Shown here one piece after another: positions 60,399 to 64,000 of a DNA stretch of 64,000 nucleotides. How positions within the stretch are numbered: the stretch's first letter is position 1; each line of letters opens with the position of its first letter. The position numbers were made by a program, and so were the translations under genes. Below the pieces are notes generated by a model. The model had not been told where the DNA came from, did not search any database, and worked only from the letters and a program-made list of their open reading frames with translations. Source of the DNA: Faecalicoccus acidiformans (GTDB lineage: Bacteria; Bacillota_I; Bacilli_A; Erysipelotrichales; Erysipelotrichaceae); assembly GCF_014202635.1 (NCBI RefSeq), contig NZ_JACHHD010000001.1:62001-126000 (forward strand). The letters run 5' to 3'.

Positions 60399-61001
60399 AT
60401 GAAAGAAATCGAAAAAATGAGACAAGGGAAACTGTACAATCCTTTTTTACTGGAGGAGGATTCGTGGATGCAGATCCGGAAAGCTTTAAAAGATTTTAAT
60501 CAGAGCGATTATTGGATCGACCGCAAGCCGTTAGACTCTTTACGAAGTTTTTTTCACCAATCTTATCCGGATCTCTCATTGATTCCGCCGTTTTATTGTG
60601 ATCATGGGAAGAATATATCGATAGGAAGGCATTTTCAGGGCAATACGGGGATCGTGATCTTGGATGAAGCGCAGGTAACGATTGGAAATGATGTTTTTAT
60701 GGGACCTAATGTTTCTCTTTATACACCGATCCATCCTTTATCGGCATCCATTCGTAACAAGGATCTGGAAATGGCACGTCCGATCGTGATTGAAGATTCA
60801 GTATGGATTGCGGGAAATGTTATCATCAATGCAGGTGTTACGATCAAAAAGGGAAGTGTGATCGGATCTGGAAGTGTGGTAACACACGATATTCCGGAAG
60901 GCGTGTTTGCGGCAGGGAATCCATGTCGGGTGATTCGTAAGATCGATGAAAAAGAAAACGACATTTGGCAACGGCTTTACAAGGAGTATCTTTGTGGATA
61001 A
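60399..61001 (+). CDS. maa: Maltose O-acetyltransferase-like hexapeptide enzyme
   Basis: A 200-residue left-handed beta-helix acetyltransferase. The N terminus (MRQGKLYNPF) is the maltose/galactoside acetyltransferase cap, then hexapeptide repeats from about residue 65 to 185 (ISIGRHFQGNTGIVI, VTIGNDVFMGPNVSLYT, VWIAGNVIINAGVTI). The catalytic histidine lies in PIHPLS. It overlaps the flavin reductase gene by eight bases. The acceptor sugar is not determined. Confidence 0.88.
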   Translation: MKEIEKMRQGKLYNPFLLEEDSWMQIRKALKDFNQSDYWIDRKPLDSLRSFFHQSYPDLSLIPPFYCDHGKNISIGRHFQGNTGIVILDEAQVTIGNDVFMGPNVSLYTPIHPLSASIRNKDLEMARPIVIEDSVWIAGNVIINAGVTIKKGSVIGSGSVVTHDIPEGVFAAGNPCRVIRKIDEKENDIWQRLYKEYLCG

Positions 61002-61539
61002 TATTTTATTTGTGAATGCCTGCATTTCCAAAGACTCTCGAACTCTTAGGCTCGCCAGACATCTGTTGGAACATATTGAAGGACCCGTGATGGAGCTGGA
61101 TCTTCAAAAAGAAGAAATGATTTCTCTGGATTCAAGACAATTAGAACAACGAGAACACGGAATATATCAAACATCTTACGCAAAGCTTTTATCATCGGCA
61201 GAGATTATCGTAATTGCAGCTCCTTTTTACGATCTGTCGTTTCCTTCGCTTTTGAAAACATTTATTGAGATGTGCTGTGTACAGGGAATTGCGTTTTATT
61301 ATGATGAAACGGGACAATGTCACAGCTTATGTCGCGCTAAAAAAATGTTTTATGTAAGCACAGCGGGAGGTAGTTTTGATCCGCGTTTTGGCTTTGATTA
61401 TATTAAAGAGGTTTTTTCAATGTTTTTTGGCGTCAAGGATTCGACCTTATTTATGGCTGAAAATTTAGATCTTTTTGATCAGGATCCAGAAGCCATCCTT
61501 CATCAGGCTGAAGTAGAAATGGATGCATATTTTGAATAA
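60994..61539 (+). CDS. NAD(P)H-dependent flavodoxin-fold oxidoreductase
   Basis: A 181-residue FMN reductase or azoreductase-like protein. It has FVNACISKDSRTLRLARHLL (phosphate loop), VIAAPFYDLSFPSLLKTFIE (FMN site) and YVSTAGGSFDPRFGFDYIK (second FMN contact), as in AzoR-like enzymes. GTG 60994 follows AAGGAG with proper spacing; the frame is open upstream inside maa. It overlaps both neighbours, so the block 60399-62578 is probably one operon. Confidence 0.82.
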   Translation: MDNILFVNACISKDSRTLRLARHLLEHIEGPVMELDLQKEEMISLDSRQLEQREHGIYQTSYAKLLSSAEIIVIAAPFYDLSFPSLLKTFIEMCCVQGIAFYYDETGQCHSLCRAKKMFYVSTAGGSFDPRFGFDYIKEVFSMFFGVKDSTLFMAENLDLFDQDPEAILHQAEVEMDAYFE

Positions 61540-62074
61540 AAAAATTCTTTTGATCAGCGACAGTCATCGCTTTTTAGATCATCTGCCGCGATTAGTTAAA
61601 AAATATCGAAAATCTGTTGATCTGATGATCCATTGTGGTGATTCCGCTTTGCCAAAAAACGATCCTGTTATGTCTTTGTTTGATATAGCGGTTCGTGGAA
61701 ATCACGATGAAGAGGCTTATCCTTCCTATGTTAAATATGAACATATTTTGGTTACCCATGGACATTTGTACAATGTCTATGATGGTTATGATGAATTGAT
61801 CAGGCTTTGTCAAAAAGAAAGATGTTCTCTGTGCTTTCATGGACATACTCATGTTCCTACGATCAAAACGATTCAAGGAATCACGTTTATTAATCCTGGC
61901 AGCACCATGGTCAATCGAGGGTCTTATGATTATGGAACGTATGCGATCGTACACTTATTCAATGATATTCAGACAACTTTTTATCGAAGTGATACGGATG
62001 CGATCTGCTCGGATGCGATCTTGTTGGAGGGCCTGCGTCAACTGGAACTGTTTAAGCGATGGAGAAAAAAATAA
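61523..62074 (+). CDS. YfcE/MJ0936-family metallophosphodiesterase
   Basis: A 183-residue calcineurin-like phosphodiesterase with the motifs ISDSH, HCGD, VRGNHDE, THGH and FHGHTHVP in order, giving the full bimetal site. Members hydrolyse phosphodiesters such as bis-p-nitrophenyl phosphate; the natural substrate is unclear. It starts inside the end of the flavin reductase gene. A TTG three codons further in is an alternative start. Confidence 0.88.
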   Translation: MHILNKKILLISDSHRFLDHLPRLVKKYRKSVDLMIHCGDSALPKNDPVMSLFDIAVRGNHDEEAYPSYVKYEHILVTHGHLYNVYDGYDELIRLCQKERCSLCFHGHTHVPTIKTIQGITFINPGSTMVNRGSYDYGTYAIVHLFNDIQTTFYRSDTDAICSDAILLEGLRQLELFKRWRKK

Positions 62075-62092
62075 CAGAAAGAATGTGACAAG

Positions 62093-62578
62093 ATGAAAAA
62101 GATGCCAAAAACAAATGCGATGCGCCAGCTGGACTCGCAAAAAATAGATTACTGTGTTCATGAATATCCTCACCATGGTCAGGAGGCAGTCGATGGCAAT
62201 GAGGTTGCTCAATTGTTGGGAATCGATCCTGCTTGTGTTTTTAAAACGTTAGTTACCAGAAGTCACACTCATGAGATTTTGGTCTATATGATTCCTGTAA
62301 ATACCAAGTTGGATTTAAAAAAATGTGCGAAAGCAGCTCAAGTCAAAAATACGGAAATGGTTCCAGTCAAGGAAATCCAATCCTTGACAGGGTATATACG
62401 AGGCGGCTGTTCTCCTTTGGGTATGAAGAAAAAATATCGCACTTTCATCGATCAAAGTGCTCTTAAACAAAATCATATCGTTTTTAGCGGCGGTAAGATC
62501 GGGATACAGATAGAAATGGATCCCCGGGCACTGATCGATGTTTTTCATGTCGCTCCATTTGACCTGGTTTTTGATTGA
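62093..62578 (+). CDS. ybaK: Cys-tRNA(Pro)/Cys-tRNA deacylase YbaK
   Basis: A stand-alone editing enzyme that clears tRNA-Pro charged with cysteine. The 161-residue protein has the YbaK/EbsC core: GIDPACVFKTLVTRS, IPVNTKLDLKKCAKAA and the catalytic lysine in that FKTL segment. YIRGGCSPLGMKKKY is also conserved. The chromosome also encodes a ProRS with its own INS domain (32618-34309), so both alanine and cysteine mis-charging may be covered. Confidence 0.9.
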   Translation: MKKMPKTNAMRQLDSQKIDYCVHEYPHHGQEAVDGNEVAQLLGIDPACVFKTLVTRSHTHEILVYMIPVNTKLDLKKCAKAAQVKNTEMVPVKEIQSLTGYIRGGCSPLGMKKKYRTFIDQSALKQNHIVFSGGKIGIQIEMDPRALIDVFHVAPFDLVFD

Positions 62579-62677
62579 TGTTTCTATTCTGTACCGAAAA
62601 CAAAGAGAGGTAGAGGTGCATTAACTGAAATGTAATCAATGTGATTTTTCTATAAATCGGAATTTGGAGGAGCATAA

Positions 62678-63055
62678 ATGAAACAAACAACAAAGAATGC
62701 GGGGACAGGCGTGGCATTAGGAATGTGTTTTGGTGTAGCTGTCGGCTCTGCTATTGAAAGCTTAGGAATACCTATGGGGCTTTGTCTTGGAATGCTGATT
62801 GGTCTTATCATTGGAGCAAATAAGGATGAAATTGTTAATAAACAAGTCGCAGAAAAAGGATATAAAATAAAAGCGATAGAAAAAAAAGAGGGATCCAATG
62901 AATATGGTATTACACTTGTAGATAATCAAGGTAGTGAACGAACGGTTTCAATATGTTCAGGAACGATGGAAACAGAATTGTTTAAAGTGGGAGATATTGT
63001 GTTTATCGATGAGGACGGAGACATAGAACAAGCCTTTGATGAAGACCAGAGATAA
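62678..63055 (+). CDS. Small glycine-zipper membrane protein
   Basis: A 125-residue protein with two glycine-rich hydrophobic segments (about 8-28 and 31-49; GVALGMCFGVAVGS, GLCLGMLIGLIIGA) followed by a soluble beta-rich domain of 70 residues with an acidic tail. GGAGG precedes the ATG. The glycine zipper suggests membrane insertion or oligomerisation; no family or role is recognised. Confidence 0.65.
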   Translation: MKQTTKNAGTGVALGMCFGVAVGSAIESLGIPMGLCLGMLIGLIIGANKDEIVNKQVAEKGYKIKAIEKKEGSNEYGITLVDNQGSERTVSICSGTMETELFKVGDIVFIDEDGDIEQAFDEDQR

Positions 63056-63220
63056 GCTAGATCAGGTATTTGGCACTATATCTAAAAAAAGAAACAATCT
63101 CTGTTCGTTTTTATATGATGCAAGTTTTAAAACTCTATTTGGCGATGAACAGCTAATTATTCGATAAACAATGGATTTTGTAATGTATGTGAAAAGCGAG
63201 TCTTCTTTATTTTAGTATTG

Positions 63221-63246
63221 AAAAGTTCCTACGGGAACTTTTTTTC
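63221..63246 (+). terminator. Terminator after the glycine-zipper gene
   Basis: AAGTTCC and GGAACTT pair around TACG, followed by seven T. Confidence 0.85.
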
Positions 63247-63317
63247 TAGTGATAAGCATGATATAATTCAATTGTTAGACATATGTAAAAGCTTATACGT
63301 GTGTAAAGGGAAAAGAT

Positions 63318-63908
63318 ATGAAATATGATCATACAAAAAAAACAAACCGGTTTGCAGCCAGAACGTTAAAAGATTTTTCAACCACGATGTTTTCTTTATT
63401 AGAAGACAAACCGTTTGAATCGATTACAGTTCTTCAGATTTGCCAAATCGCAAATTATCCTCGCGCTACTTTTTATAATTATTTTGAAGATAAACATGAT
63501 CTCTTAGAGTATTGTTGGAGTTTGATCAAAGACCGGATCCGGTTGGAAGAAGCACTGGATATCTGTCATCCTCATGAAACTTTTGAACTCTTTGGAAGGT
63601 TATACGATTGTTTTAAAGAACACGAAAAGCTCTTGACGAGGATCATGGCTCATAATCCGATCGAAGGAGAACTTTTTGCCAGCTTCACGCGCTACTTGAG
63701 CGTTAATGTTTTACGGATAGTGGAATCACTGAATATTCAAAGCGAGACCATCCCTTTACCTCTGGCTGTTTCTTTTTACTCAAATACGATCATGTTGGTA
63801 TTGGAATATTGTTTTTTGGAAAAAAAGAGGATCTCAAAAGAGCAGGCTATGATCTATCTTCGTTATCTTTTGATTAAGGAGAGCACAAAAAAAGGAGGAC
63901 CCGTTTAA
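63318..63908 (+). CDS. TetR-family transcription regulator
   Basis: A 196-residue regulator. The N-terminal HTH reads FSTTMFSLLEDKPFESITVL, then QICQIANYPRATFYNYFEDKHDLL (residues about 15-60); the rest is a helical ligand-binding domain. Its stop overlaps the start of the GH13 gene (TAATG), so it is probably co-transcribed with, and may regulate, sugar-polymer breakdown. The ligand is unknown. Confidence 0.85.
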   Translation: MKYDHTKKTNRFAARTLKDFSTTMFSLLEDKPFESITVLQICQIANYPRATFYNYFEDKHDLLEYCWSLIKDRIRLEEALDICHPHETFELFGRLYDCFKEHEKLLTRIMAHNPIEGELFASFTRYLSVNVLRIVESLNIQSETIPLPLAVSFYSNTIMLVLEYCFLEKKRISKEQAMIYLRYLLIKESTKKGGPV

Positions 63909-64000
63909 TGTGGACAAATCAGAGTGTGTTTTATCAAATATATCCTTTAGGAGCATTTGGTTGCCCTTTTGAAAACGATGGACAACAAAACCACAGACTG
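63908..64000 (+). CDS. Glycoside hydrolase family 13 (alpha-amylase/neopullulanase-like), 5' end only
   Basis: Only 31 codons are visible before the window ends. They read WTNQSVFYQIYPLGAFGC, and VFYQIYP followed by a GF-type loop is the usual start of the GH13 alpha-amylase barrel in cyclomaltodextrinase-like enzymes. The start is coupled to the TetR stop. Family call is probable but based on a short stretch. Confidence 0.65.
   Translation, partial: MWTNQSVFYQIYPLGAFGCPFENDGQQNHRL

Noticed and set aside
63270-63317. TetR operator in the region before the TetR gene (ACATATGT and TACGTGTGT)
   Set aside because: The two halves match too poorly to call a palindrome.
1-64000. CRISPR array, complete prophage or plasmid origin
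   Set aside because: No regular repeat-spacer pattern, no phage structural genes and no replication initiator were seen.

Overview
The window comes from a low-GC Bacillota chromosome. Single-copy genes, a cell-wall block (mraY, murD, uppP), a priA-to-thiN housekeeping operon, pyruvate:ferredoxin oxidoreductase, PPDK, Spx and CcpA-type cre sites suggest a fermentative anaerobe. Erysipelotrichia is my best guess, made from gene content alone. The standard code applies: TGA is used as a stop throughout.

Positions 1 to about 15,400 are accessory DNA. The first 6.7 kb is one tightly overlapping plus-strand gene string: the 3' end of dndD, dndE and a cysteine desulfurase (DNA phosphorothioation), followed without a gap by a complete type II CBASS set. 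That set is a CD-NTase ending in glycine, an E2-E1 ligase Cap2, a JAMM protease Cap3 and a small two-TM protein likely to be the effector. An 800-base non-coding stretch with hairpins and a terminator follows. Positions 7.5 to 14.9 kb, visibly richer in GC, form the end of an integrative element. They carry two XRE regulators, a GAF/SARP-type activator broken by one amber codon, two blocks of helically phased GTAAC repeats, an AbiE toxin-antitoxin pair, a structured non-coding leader, a PemK/MazF-type toxin, a small SHOCT-like protein and a large serine recombinase that seems to have lost an internal segment. A rhuM remnant containing a 25-base palindrome lies at the right edge.

Positions 15.4 to 64 kb are ordinary chromosome. 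They contain rhodanese, cupin, an ECF-type S component, DUF308 and Crp genes; typA; pgi; nifJ; HAD phosphatases with proB and proA; a pair of U32 (TrhP-like) tRNA hydroxylation proteins; and proS. A PEPCK/HprK-like P-loop enzyme, BI-1, DUF4438, a TrmH methyltransferase and two transport proteins follow. Next come tRNA-Cys and tRNA-Leu, priA-rsmB-rlmN-prpC-prkC-rsgA-rpe-thiN, and an unusual membrane-anchored papain-like protein. The window ends with rpmB, mraY-murD-uppP, trpS, spx, ppdK, several small enzymes, a TetR regulator and the start of a GH13 gene.

The strongest lead for something new is the apparent co-transcription of a phosphorothioation module with a type II CBASS module. The phased repeats next to the broken SARP-like regulator come second.
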